64,000 bases of DNA, taken from an uncultured Ruminococcus sp. (GTDB lineage Bacteria > Bacillota > Clostridia > Oscillospirales > Ruminococcaceae). Below the pieces are notes generated by a model. That model was not told the DNA's origin. It did not search any database and was given only the letters and a program-made list of their open reading frames with translations. Shown one piece after another: positions 9,115 to 20,999 of this stretch; position 1 is the first letter of the stretch, and each line of letters begins with the position of its first letter. A program made the translations under genes and the position numbers. The stretch is from positions 29,702 to 93,701 of the forward strand of contig CACWPL010000007.1 in the NCBI GenBank assembly GCA_902762785.1. Direction: 5' to 3'.

Positions 9115-9675
9115 ATGGACAAGCGAAAGGAGAAGACGCGCGCCGCGATCCGCCGCGCCTATATCGCGATGCTCACGCGCAAGGGCAGCACGCGCCTGAC
9201 CGTTACTGCGCTGGCCGCCCAGGCCAACATCGACCGCAAGACCTTTTACCTGCACTACGACACGCTCGAGGACGTCATGGCGGACTGCTGCGCGGTCATG
9301 ATCGACCGGCTCCTCGAGCTGCTCGACGCGCAGCGATTCTTCGAGCGGCCGTTCGACCTGCATTATTTCTACAGCGCGGTCGGGCAGCTCGTGAACGAGA
9401 ATATGCCGTTCTTCCAGCATCTGGCGGCACGGTCGAACATGGAGCTCTTCTGGGACCAGGCCAAGCGCCGCCTCGCGGACGCCGTGGTGCAGCGCTACAA
9501 GGACCGCGTCATGCTGCGCGAGGAGGTGCTGTATGTCTATGTGCGCTTCGTGCTCGCAGGGATGCAGGACCTGTACCGTGAATGGCTCCGCGGGGAGCTG
9601 CCGTTCTCCCTTGAGGAGCTCGGCCGTATGACCGGCGATGCGGCCTTCGAGGGCTTCTCGACCGTACTGAAATGA
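9115..9675 (+). CDS. TetR/AcrR-family transcriptional regulator
   Basis: A 186-residue regulator. The N-terminal 50 residues form the TetR helix-turn-helix: a basic start with TRAAIRRAYIAML, then LTVTALAAQANIDRKTFYLHY, matching the family's DNA-binding segment closely. The remaining helical part would bind a ligand and dimerise; ligand unknown. The start at 9115 is chosen for its purine-rich upstream site (GGAAGTGTGGAG); an earlier ATG at 9076 is possible. It lies divergent to the HD operon across overlapping promoters, suggesting autoregulation and control of that operon. Confidence 0.85.
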   Translation: MDKRKEKTRAAIRRAYIAMLTRKGSTRLTVTALAAQANIDRKTFYLHYDTLEDVMADCCAVMIDRLLELLDAQRFFERPFDLHYFYSAVGQLVNENMPFFQHLAARSNMELFWDQAKRRLADAVVQRYKDRVMLREEVLYVYVRFVLAGMQDLYREWLRGELPFSLEELGRMTGDAAFEGFSTVLK

Positions 9676-9701
9676 ACGTCTTACCAAGAAAGGGGTACAC
9701 C

Positions 9702-10373
9702 ATGCAAAGACCAAAGCTCGCACTGTTCGACCTCGACGGCACCGTCCTCGATACGCTCCAAGACCTCGCCGATTCGATGAACGCCGTCCTCCGTGTGTAC
9801 GGGATGCCCGTCCACACGATCGAGGAGATCCGCTGGTTCGTGGGGAACGGCATCCCCAAGCTCGTGACGCGCGCCGTCCCGGAGGGGACGGACGAGGCGA
9901 CCCGCGACCAAGTCCTCGCGGCCTTCCATACCTATTATAAAGCCCACTGTGCGGACCGCACTGCGCCCTATGCCGGGGTGAACGAGATGCTCGCGGCGCT
10001 GCGTGCGGCGGGCGTGCAGACGGCGCTCGTCTCGAACAAGGCGGACTTCGCCGTGCAGGCGCTGCGGGAGCAGTTCTTCCCGGACGTCTTCGATGCCGCG
10101 ATGGGCGACCACGAAGGGATGCGCCGCAAGCCCGCGCCGGACATGGTCGACGCCGTCCTCGCACAGCTCGGCGTCAGCAGGGAGGAGGCGGTCTACATCG
10201 GCGACTCGGACGTGGACATCGAGACGGCGAACAATGCCGGTATGCCGTGCATCAGCGTGACGTGGGGCTTCCGTCCGGCCGACTTCCTGACAGCACATGG
10301 GGCAGCGACCCTCGTGGACACGCCCGCCCAGCTCCTGGACATCCTCCTCGGATCGTCTGCCAATGTAAACTGA
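9702..10373 (+). CDS. HAD-family hydrolase, phosphoglycolate-phosphatase-like
   Basis: A 223-residue haloacid-dehalogenase-type phosphatase. Motif I is LFDLDGTVLDT with nucleophile and acid Asp, motif II is ALVSNK, and motif III/IV appears as RKPAPDM followed by YIGDSDVDIETANNAG. The helical cap between motifs I and II is of the Gph/PgmB type. Substrate cannot be assigned; phosphoglycolate or another small phosphomonoester is likely. It starts 26 bases after the TetR gene with a good AAAGGGG site, probably in the same transcript. Confidence 0.85.
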   Translation: MQRPKLALFDLDGTVLDTLQDLADSMNAVLRVYGMPVHTIEEIRWFVGNGIPKLVTRAVPEGTDEATRDQVLAAFHTYYKAHCADRTAPYAGVNEMLAALRAAGVQTALVSNKADFAVQALREQFFPDVFDAAMGDHEGMRRKPAPDMVDAVLAQLGVSREEAVYIGDSDVDIETANNAGMPCISVTWGFRPADFLTAHGAATLVDTPAQLLDILLGSSANVN

Positions 10374-10387
10374 TAGAAAAATAATAG

Positions 10388-10416
10388 TTGACAAACTGGA
10401 AAGAACGTGGTATAAT
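10388..10416 (+). promoter_or_regulatory. Consensus promoter of bioY
   Basis: TTGACA (10388-10393), exactly 17 bases, TATAAT (10411-10416), with TG just upstream of the -10 box. A BirA-like inverted pair, TGTAAAC (10364-10370) and GTTGACA (10387-10393), overlaps the -35 box. Confidence 0.92.
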
Positions 10417-10451
10417 AAAGGACGTAAACTAAAAACAAGGAGATGTCGACA

Positions 10452-11039
10452 ATGACAGAAGTAACTGCAACTGCTGTACCCGAGAAGCCCGGCAAGGGCT
10501 TCAGCACCCGCGAGATCGTGATGATCGGCGCATTCGCCGCGCTGATGGCGGTCTGCTCGTGGATCTCGATCCCGGCGCCCGCGCCCCTCGCCCCGTTCAC
10601 GCTCCAGACCTTCGCCGTGTTCTGCGCGCTGGAGATGCTCGGCGGCAAGCACGGCCTGTTCGCCATCCTCAGCTATGTGCTGATCGGACTGGTGGGCGTG
10701 CCGGTGTTCGCGCAGTTCACGGGCGGTCCGGCGGTGCTCTTCGGCTCGACGGGCGGCTACATCATCGGTTTCATCTTCTCCGCGCTGGTCTACTGGGCGC
10801 TCGAGCGCGTCCACGGCGGCAAGCTCTGGGGACGCATCCTCGCGCTCGTGCTGGGGCTCGCGGTCTGCTACGCGTTCGGCACGGCATGGTTCATGGTCGT
10901 GTACGCGCGTGACAACGGCGCTGTCGGCCTCATGACGGCGCTGGGCTGGTGCGTGATCCCGTTCATCATCCCGGATCTGGTGAAGATGGCGCTGGCCATG
11001 GGCATCAGTGCGAGACTGCGCCGGTATGTCAAGCACTGA
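10452..11039 (+). CDS. bioY: Biotin transporter S component BioY
   Basis: BioY is the substrate-binding membrane subunit of energy-coupling-factor biotin uptake. The roughly 195-residue product has six hydrophobic segments and family motifs: an early PFTLQTFAVF segment, then GGPAVLFGSTGGYIIGF and a late AWFMVVY region. ATPase and EcfT subunits are not nearby, so it would share a general ECF module or act alone. The start at 10452 sits nine bases after AAGGAG; the ATG at 10443 is too close to that site. No biotin synthesis genes are present here. Confidence 0.93.
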   Translation: MTEVTATAVPEKPGKGFSTREIVMIGAFAALMAVCSWISIPAPAPLAPFTLQTFAVFCALEMLGGKHGLFAILSYVLIGLVGVPVFAQFTGGPAVLFGSTGGYIIGFIFSALVYWALERVHGGKLWGRILALVLGLAVCYAFGTAWFMVVYARDNGAVGLMTALGWCVIPFIIPDLVKMALAMGISARLRRYVKH

Positions 11040-11415
11040 CCGCGCAGACGGCATCGCGCTGCGTCCGCACCATCTGCTGTGCATCGGCTATTTCCGCGGA
11101 AATGGCTACAGTCCCGCGTTCGTGGAGAACATGCAGCGCGTCATCGCCCGACTGGAGAAAGAGAATCCGGCGGTGACGCTCGTGTGCGGGGGCGACGTGC
11201 TCTGCGCGTCCTGCCCGCATGATGCGTTCGGTCGGTGCGACTCCGCCGACAAGGTGGATCGCTACGACGCTGCCGTCCTGCGTCTCTGCGGTCTGCGGGA
11301 AGGGGATAGGGCACGCTGGTCCGACCTGCGGCGTCTCGTCGTGGAGAGGATCCTGCGCCCGGATCTGCGTCCGTCCGTTTGCGGCGGATGTCAATGGGAA
11401 ACGCTCTGCCGTTGA
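11026..11415 (+). CDS. DUF1284 cysteine-rich protein
   Basis: A 129-residue cytoplasmic protein matching the DUF1284 family: it begins LRPHHLLCIGYF, continues with GGDVLCASCPHD and ends CGGCQWETLC. At least seven Cys and two early His suggest a metal or iron-sulfur site, but no function is established. The start lies inside the 3' end of bioY (14-base overlap), so expression probably depends on bioY translation. A weak hairpin (TGCCG/CGGCA at 11407-11421, spanning the stop codon, then T427-T432) could end the transcript. Confidence 0.8.
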   Translation: MSSTDRADGIALRPHHLLCIGYFRGNGYSPAFVENMQRVIARLEKENPAVTLVCGGDVLCASCPHDAFGRCDSADKVDRYDAAVLRLCGLREGDRARWSDLRRLVVERILRPDLRPSVCGGCQWETLCR

Positions 11416-11440
11416 TCGGCAGGGCATTTTTTGCCGATGG

Positions 11441-11469
11441 TTGACGAGATCGTGATAATATGCTATACT
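11441..11469 (+). promoter_or_regulatory. Promoter of the first ECF sigma operon
   Basis: TTGACG (11441-11446), 17-base spacer, TATACT (11464-11469). This looks like a housekeeping promoter. The 150-base leader to the sigma gene start has no obvious strong hairpin. Confidence 0.75.
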
Positions 11470-11620
11470 CGAATCAGCCGGCGAGGACGGGTAACACATC
11501 GTACAAATAATAAAACTGAACTTTGTGCAGATCGACCCATACATCCGCACCGGCCAAAACGTATCCATAACAGAGACGGGGAGAGACCTCCCCCACCTCG
11601 CAGAAAGGAGCATCAAAAGC

Positions 11621-12169
11621 ATGACAGATGCGGAATTTGAAGCGGCGGTCGGCAAGATCCGTGCAGGCGACAAGTCCGGCCTGCGGGCACTGTACGAGGC
11701 CTATGGCGATAAGATGTACCGCCTCTTCCTCTCGCGTGTCCACAGCCACCAGGACGCCGAGGATCTGACCTCCGAGCTGTTCCTGAAGCTCTGGGAGCAG
11801 GCGGGACGCTACCGTCCCGGACAGGGACACTGCGCGTGGATGGCGACCATCGCACGCAATATGGCCACCGACTTCCAGCGACACCATGGGCGCATGATGC
11901 CCGTAGAGGATGCCGAGGCCGCCGCGCCCGGCGCCCTGACCGAGCACACCACCGCTGAGGACACCGTCCTTGGTGACATGCAGGCCGCCGACATCCTCTC
12001 CTCCCTGAGCGAGGACGAGCAGGAGATCGTGCGGCTCCACATCGCCGCGGAGCTGACCTTCCGGGAGATCGCGGAGGTGCTGCGGCGGCCGCTCGGCACC
12101 GTGACCTGGAAATACCGCCGGGCGATGGATCGGCTCAGAAAACTGGCAGAGGAGGGACGTTTGGCATGA
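11621..12169 (+). CDS. ECF-type RNA polymerase sigma factor (first copy)
   Basis: A 182-residue sigma-70-family protein with region 2 (EAYGDKMYRLFL... DAEDLTSELFLKLW, the core-binding and -10 recognition part) and region 4 near the C-terminus (LSEDEQEIVRLHIAAELTF followed by a helix-turn-helix that reads EIAEVLRRPLGTVTWK). The start at 11621 follows AGAAAGGAG. The stop overlaps the start of a single-span membrane protein by four bases, the usual arrangement for a sigma factor and its anti-sigma partner. Confidence 0.92.
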   Translation: MTDAEFEAAVGKIRAGDKSGLRALYEAYGDKMYRLFLSRVHSHQDAEDLTSELFLKLWEQAGRYRPGQGHCAWMATIARNMATDFQRHHGRMMPVEDAEAAAPGALTEHTTAEDTVLGDMQAADILSSLSEDEQEIVRLHIAAELTFREIAEVLRRPLGTVTWKYRRAMDRLRKLAEEGRLA

Positions 12170-13248
12170 CAAGAGAAGAGATGGAAGCGCGGTGCAGAAA
12201 AGAGATGCAGCATATGATCCCGGATAAGGAAGCGCTCTGGGCGCGTATCGAGGACAGTCTGCCGGAGCAGACGCAGACGGAGCAGGAGGCGCCGAAGCCT
12301 CGCATCCGCATGACGGTCATCTACCGTGCGATGGCCGGTGTAGCTTGCTTGATGCTGGTGGTCGCGGGGGCGAGCCTGATCGCGCCGCTGCGGAACGCCA
12401 AGACGACGGACACCACCATGAAGAACAATGAGGCCGCCGCTCCCCGGGACGCCGTGCAGGACAACGCTGCCGACCAGGCGGATGGCGGGGCGTATGCAGA
12501 GGACGATGCCGCTGCCGAGGCCTATGAGGAGGACGAAGCTGCCCCCGCTCCCGCGGCCGATGCCGCACCAGATCGCGACGACATGCGGCAGGAGTTCGGT
12601 AACGTCAATGGAGATGTGCAGTTCAGCGCCGGTGCCTCTGCGTCCCCGAAGGCGGATAACGCGGCGGATGATGCGGCGGACGGCGGCGAAGATGACGGTA
12701 TGCTGGACTATTCCGACCTCGCCGTCCCGCAGGATACGCCACTTTACGACAGCATCGCCCCCGATTCCCTCAAGGGCTATCGCAGCGGGTACAGTGACCC
12801 GATCACCATCCTCGATGAGACGACCGTCTTTGCAAAGGTCACGATCGACCACGCCGACCAGTCGGAGGATCTGCTCTATTATTATATGGATCTGGACTGG
12901 GCGCGCGGCTCGGACTACTACGCCGACGAGGTCCGCGAGGAATATGAACGCCACGGCTCCTTAAGCATCACCAGCGGCTCGGACTATTACCTCGAGCCGG
13001 GGCACACCTACCTGCTCCCGCTCTTCTACGGCGCGGACGGTTGGATGCTCACCTGCGACTGCATCGCCCCGATCGAGTACACGAGCGATGGGATGCTCCT
13101 CATCCCCGCGGAGTGGAGCGAGATCATCGGCGACGGCACGACCCGGGTCCGCTGCCGGGTGCCCTGGGGCAGCGAAACGCGCTATCTCGTCAAGGAGGAC
13201 GCGCTCGATGATCTTTTCATGATCTGGGAAGACATACACGGCGAATGA
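12166..13248 (+). CDS. Membrane-anchored probable anti-sigma partner
   Basis: A 360-residue protein with a cytoplasmic N-terminus of about 50 residues (many Glu, Lys and Arg), one transmembrane helix around residues 52-72 (YRAMAGVACLMLVVAGASLI), an acidic, Ala-rich extracellular linker (about 80-190), and a folded extracellular C-terminal part rich in Tyr and Trp. I do not recognise the C-terminal domain, and no zinc-binding HxxxCxxC motif is visible. Position directly after the sigma gene with a four-base overlap, and topology, suggest that it holds the sigma factor until an outside signal is sensed. Confidence 0.68.
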   Translation: MTREEMEARCRKEMQHMIPDKEALWARIEDSLPEQTQTEQEAPKPRIRMTVIYRAMAGVACLMLVVAGASLIAPLRNAKTTDTTMKNNEAAAPRDAVQDNAADQADGGAYAEDDAAAEAYEEDEAAPAPAADAAPDRDDMRQEFGNVNGDVQFSAGASASPKADNAADDAADGGEDDGMLDYSDLAVPQDTPLYDSIAPDSLKGYRSGYSDPITILDETTVFAKVTIDHADQSEDLLYYYMDLDWARGSDYYADEVREEYERHGSLSITSGSDYYLEPGHTYLLPLFYGADGWMLTCDCIAPIEYTSDGMLLIPAEWSEIIGDGTTRVRCRVPWGSETRYLVKEDALDDLFMIWEDIHGE

Positions 13249-13292
13249 CACACGCCCGCGCGGGCGACACCTATCACAAGGAGGTCATCATC

Positions 13293-15277
13293 ATGAGAAA
13301 ACACAGGAACATCGCGCTTTTGACGGCGCTGCTCTGCCTGACGTCCGCCGCCCTGACGGCCTGCGGAAGCAAGGAGAGCTACGAGACGAATGGAGACTAT
13401 CGTGTGAAGTCGGATATGGCGCTCCAGGATGGCGGCCTCTCCTATGAGATGGGCGCGGCGGAGATGTACGTGCCGGAGATGGAGCACGGCGAGACCTATG
13501 CGCCTGTCACCGAGAGCGGCTTCATCCTCACCGCCGACCAGCCGCTCTCGACCTTCTCCGCCGATGTGGACACGGCCTCCTATGCGAACGTCCGCCGGAT
13601 GCTCCGCGAGGGGTCGGAGGTGCCGCACGACGCTGTCCGCATCGAGGAGATGATCAACTACTTCTCCTACGACTACCCCGCCCCCACGGACGGCAACCCC
13701 CTCTCCGTGACCACCGAGCTGTATGACTGCCCGTGGAACGAGGACAATGCCCTCCTCCTGGTCGGTCTCCAGGCCGAGAAGATCGACCTCTCCGACCGCA
13801 AGCCAATGGATCTGGTCTTCCTGATCGACGTGAGCGGGTCGATGTATTCTGCCGATAAGCTGCCGCTCGTGCAGCGGGCGGTGTCCATGCTCGCTGAGGA
13901 GCTTGATGCGCGCGACCGCATCTCCATCGTGACCTATGCCGGGTCGGACAGCGTGGTGCTCGAGGGCGTCCCCGGCGACCAGACCGCTGCCATCTCCGAC
14001 GCGATCTACAGCCTGACCGCCTCCGGCTCGACCAATGGTGAGCAGGGCATCCAACGTGCCTATGAGATCGCAGAGGCCAACTATATCGAGGGCGGCATCG
14101 ACCGAGTCATCCTCATGACGGACGGCGACCTCAATGTCGGCATCTCCGACCCGGACGCGCTGACCAAGCTCGTGGAGGAGAAGCGCGAGAGCGGCGTTTC
14201 CCTGTCCGTCCTCGGCTTCGGCACGGGCAACATCCGCGATGACAACATGGAGGCCCTCGCCGACCACGGCAACGGCAATTATGCCTACATCGACACCCCG
14301 CTCGAGGCGCGGAAGGTCCTCGTGCAGGAGATGGGCGGCACGCTCTACACGGTCGCCAAGGACGTCAAGCTCCAGATGGCGTTCGACCCGGACTATGTTG
14401 AGGGCTATCGCCTGATCGGCTACGAGAATCGGCTCCTCGAGGCAGAGGACTTTGAGAACGACGCGGTCGATGCGGGGGAGATCGGCTCCGGCCATTCCGT
14501 CACTGCGCTCTATGAGCTGGTGATGGATAAGACGGCGGCCGATGATGAAGGCGCGTCCTTCGCCAAGGTCTCGATGCGCTGGAAGGCGCCCGATGCCGAT
14601 ACGAGCGAGCTCTATGAGCAGGACGTGTTCGCGAATTTCCCCGAAAAGATGCCGAAAAACCTCGCTTTCGCCGCGGCCGTGGCGGAGTTCGGGATGCTCA
14701 CCGGCCACCGCACGCCCTATGGCGCATGCTATGACCAGATCAAGTCCCTCCTTGCCCAGACCGACCTCCAGGATGCCTACCGGCAGGAGTTCGCAGAGCT
14801 CGTGGACCATCTGAAGGACGACCGCTACGCTCCGATCGAGGTGCCCGATCTGATCTCCCACGCCCCGGCCGATGGGGAGACTACGGATGCCGATCAGTCC
14901 GTGGCCAGGGTGCAGGCGATCATGCAGGGCAAGACGATCACGCTCCCGGATCCCGACCGCCTGGTCACGGTCACGGAGGCAGAGCTGGATCTCTCCGCCC
15001 CGATCGACTACTCTGCCGCGCTCTTCGAGCAGGAGATCCAGGACGCCGGGGAGAACGACCTTTGCGTTTGCCTTGCCTATGGCAGCGCAGGCAAGCCGCT
15101 CTATTTCCACGGTGAGCAGGAGCCGACCGCTGTCCAGGCCATCTACCTGCTCTTCGATGGGGCACATGACTGGCTCATCCTCGAGGTCGACGACGAGCTC
15201 TCGGCCTACGAGCTGCCCGACCCGATCTACCGCGAGCTGAAGGACCAGTGGACGCAGATCATGTACGGTGCCGAGGA

Positions 15278-15281
<4 letters not shown>
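13293..15281 (+). CDS. von Willebrand factor type A lipoprotein (YfbK-like)
   Basis: A 662-residue secreted lipoprotein. The signal peptide ends in lipobox LTAC (Cys24). An N-terminal YfbK-type domain (FSTFSADVDTASYANVRRML) precedes a vWA domain whose metal-ion-dependent adhesion site is intact: DVSGSMYSADK near residue 178, a later Thr in GSTNGEQG and Asp in MTDGDLNVG. A C-terminal YfbK-like segment follows. It starts 44 bases after the anti-sigma-like gene with an AAGGAGG site and overlaps the next lipoprotein gene by four bases. It probably works on the outer face of the membrane in adhesion or protein assembly, linked to the envelope response controlled by this sigma factor. Confidence 0.88.
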
Positions 15282-18831
<3,550 letters not shown>

Positions 18832-18843
18832 TCCGCATAAGAC

Positions 18844-18875
18844 CGGCCATCCTCCGCGATGAGGATGGCCGTTTT
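18844..18875 (+). terminator. Terminator after dapL
   Basis: Perfect 11-bp stem (18844-18854 with 18861-18871, loop of six) and TTTT. A second inverted repeat, CCCCTCTC/GAGAGGGG (18895-18902 with 18914-18921), lies between it and the end of purF; it lacks a U-run in the minus direction, so the purF terminator is uncertain. Confidence 0.85.
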
Positions 18876-18927
18876 ATGATACTTCGATACTGCGCCCCTC
18901 TCACCAGGCGGGCGAGAGGGGCCGGTA

Positions 18928-20346
18928 TCATTTGATCTTTTGGTCGAAGATGCTCTTCTGCCGCGCGCCGGAGACGTCCACGGGGTAGTCGCCGGTGAAG
19001 CATCCCTTGCAGAAGCCGTCCGTCCGCCCGATGAGCGCGCCGAGCGACTCGACGGGGAGATAGGCGAGGCTGTCCGCGCCGATGTATGCGGCGATGGCGT
19101 CGGCATCGTGGTAGCGGTCGGCGATGAGGGTCGTCTCGGAGGCGATGTCCGTGCCGAAATAGCACCCGTGCAGGAAGGGCGGCGAGGAGATGCGGACATG
19201 CACCTCGGCCGCGCCCGCGTCACGCAGGAGCCGGATGATCTTGGTGATCGTGGTGCCGCGGACGATGCTGTCGTCGATCATGACGACCCGCTTGCCCTCG
19301 ACCGTCTCCCGGATGACGTTCAGCTTGATCCTCACGGCGTTCTCGCGCATGGACTGCTCCGGCTGGATGAAGCTCCGGCCGATGTATTTATTCTTGATGA
19401 AGCCGATGCCATAGGGGATGCCGCTTTCCTGCGCGTAGCCGAGGGCGGCGTCGAGCCCGGAATCCGGGACACCGATGACCACATCGGCATCGACCGGGGC
19501 GTGCTGTGCGAGGAGATGCCCCGCGCACATCCTGGCATGATGCACCGATACGCCCCCGATCACGGAGTCCGGCCGTGCGAAGTAGATGTATTCGAAGATA
19601 CAGAAGCTCGTGGGACATTTGCCGCAGTGCGTGCGAACGGCGCGTACCCCCTCGCTGCTGACGATGACGATCTCGCCCGGGTCGATGTCCCGCACGAACG
19701 ACGCCCCGACCGCATCGAGCGCACAGCTCTCCGAGGCGATGACATGGGCGCCGTCCGCCATCTGCCCGAGGCAGAGGGGACGGAAGCCGTTCGGGTCGCG
19801 GAAGGCGATGAGCTTTTGCGCCGTCATGACGATGCACGAGAACGCCCCGCAGAGCTGCCCCATCGCCTGCTCGACGGCCGCCTCGGTCGAGCCGCAGGTG
19901 AGCCGGTGCCGGACGATCTCATAGGCGATGGCCTCCGTGTCGGACGTGCCGTGGAAGATGGCGCCGGACAGCTCGAAGCTCCGGCGCAGAGCGGCTGCGT
20001 TGGTCAGGTCCCCGTTGTGGACGAGGGCGAGATTGCCCTTGACATGGCGGATGACGAGCGGCTGGATGTTGCTGCGCTCATGGCCGCCGGTCGTGGCATA
20101 CCGCACATGCCCGACCGCCATCTGACCGCTGCCCAGCTTTTGCAGCGTCTCCTGCGTGAACACCTCGGAGACCAGTCCGTCCGCGCGGTGCTGCGTCATC
20201 ACGCCGCCGTCGCAGACCGCGATGCCGCAGCTCTCCTGCCCGCGGTGCTGGAGCGCGTAAAGTCCCAGATAGGTGCTCCCTGCCACGTTCATCGTTTGCG
20301 GTGCGAAGATGCCGAACACGCCGCACTCTTCATGAAGTCCTGCCAA
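18928..20346 (-). CDS. purF: Amidophosphoribosyltransferase
   Basis: PurF starts purine synthesis by making phosphoribosylamine from PRPP and glutamine. The 472-residue protein has a short propeptide and the nucleophile Cys at residue 8 (HEECGVFGI), the N-terminal glutaminase domain, and the PRPP-binding motif MIDDSIVRGTT. Four Cys matching the iron-sulfur ligands of the Bacillus-type enzyme are visible (CIFEYIYFARPD, HGCYFG, FCKGCFTG). It starts 41 bases after the ANTAR gene and looks like the last gene of the glt operon, which ties a glutamine-consuming purine enzyme to nitrogen control. Confidence 0.96.
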   Translation of the reverse strand: MAGLHEECGVFGIFAPQTMNVAGSTYLGLYALQHRGQESCGIAVCDGGVMTQHRADGLVSEVFTQETLQKLGSGQMAVGHVRYATTGGHERSNIQPLVIRHVKGNLALVHNGDLTNAAALRRSFELSGAIFHGTSDTEAIAYEIVRHRLTCGSTEAAVEQAMGQLCGAFSCIVMTAQKLIAFRDPNGFRPLCLGQMADGAHVIASESCALDAVGASFVRDIDPGEIVIVSSEGVRAVRTHCGKCPTSFCIFEYIYFARPDSVIGGVSVHHARMCAGHLLAQHAPVDADVVIGVPDSGLDAALGYAQESGIPYGIGFIKNKYIGRSFIQPEQSMRENAVRIKLNVIRETVEGKRVVMIDDSIVRGTTITKIIRLLRDAGAAEVHVRISSPPFLHGCYFGTDIASETTLIADRYHDADAIAAYIGADSLAYLPVESLGALIGRTDGFCKGCFTGDYPVDVSGARQKSIFDQKIK

Positions 20347-20387
20347 ATGATCGCCCTCTCTCGTCGTTCTGTGATAGGATCCATGCG

Positions 20388-20969
20388 TTACAGGTAACGC
20401 TCATTGATCCGGTCGATGATGTCCATGGCGGCCAGCGGCTTGCGCTTGCGCTTGTCCATCGCGTATTTTTCCAGGTAGGCATGCGCCTGCGCCTCGGTCA
20501 TGCCCTCGTACTGCATCATGAGGAACTTGGCGCGGTCGATCGTGCGGACGTCGCGCAGCTTTTGGGAGAGGCGCTCGTTCTCCTCGACGATCGTCCGTGC
20601 GCGCTGCATGACGATGTCCACGGTCTGCACCATGCGGTACAGCGTCTGCTTGTCGAGCGGCCGCGAGAGCACGATCACCTGATGCCGCTCCGAGAGCCAT
20701 GTGAGCTGCGCCGCCTCCTCCTGTCCGAGGATCAGGATGCAGTTGCTGTTCGTGTGCTGTGTCACATAGCACGCAAGATCGGTCCCGTTCTCGTCGATCA
20801 GCGGCCCGTGGATGATGACCAGCTCGGTGTGACGGTCATTCTCGAGCGCCGACCTTGCCTGATAGGCCGAGGGCAGTGTCGTGACCTTGTACGGGAAAGA
20901 TGCCTTCAGGAATCCTTCGAGCGATGCCGCAGCGCCGTTGCTGCCTGACAGGATCATGATCTGCTCCAT
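20388..20969 (-). CDS. ANTAR-domain antiterminator with degenerate receiver domain
   Basis: A 193-residue protein. Residues 1-115 have the fold pattern of a response-regulator receiver, but the phospho-acceptor position is His54 (ELVIIHGPL, where active receivers have LLD) and the N-terminal acidic pair is replaced by Ser-Gly-Ser. A coiled-coil linker (about 118-140) leads to an ANTAR RNA-binding domain (about 136-188: RTIDRAKFLMMQYEGMTEAQA, then YLEKYAMDKRKRKPLA). ANTAR proteins bind leader RNA hairpins and prevent termination. It lies 30 bases after a degenerate glutamine synthetase gene, as nitR follows glnA in Clostridium saccharobutylicum. It is probably controlled by protein contact, not phosphorylation. 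Confidence 0.88.
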   Translation of the reverse strand: MEQIMILSGSNGAAASLEGFLKASFPYKVTTLPSAYQARSALENDRHTELVIIHGPLIDENGTDLACYVTQHTNSNCILILGQEEAAQLTWLSERHQVIVLSRPLDKQTLYRMVQTVDIVMQRARTIVEENERLSQKLRDVRTIDRAKFLMMQYEGMTEAQAHAYLEKYAMDKRKRKPLAAMDIIDRINERYL

Positions 20970-20999
20970 AGCATGCCTCCTTGCTGCGTCGGTGTTCGG

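Noticed and set aside
12400-12560. Acidic Ala-rich segment of the anti-sigma-like protein as a repeat array
   Set aside because: Composition bias only; no unit repeats at DNA level.
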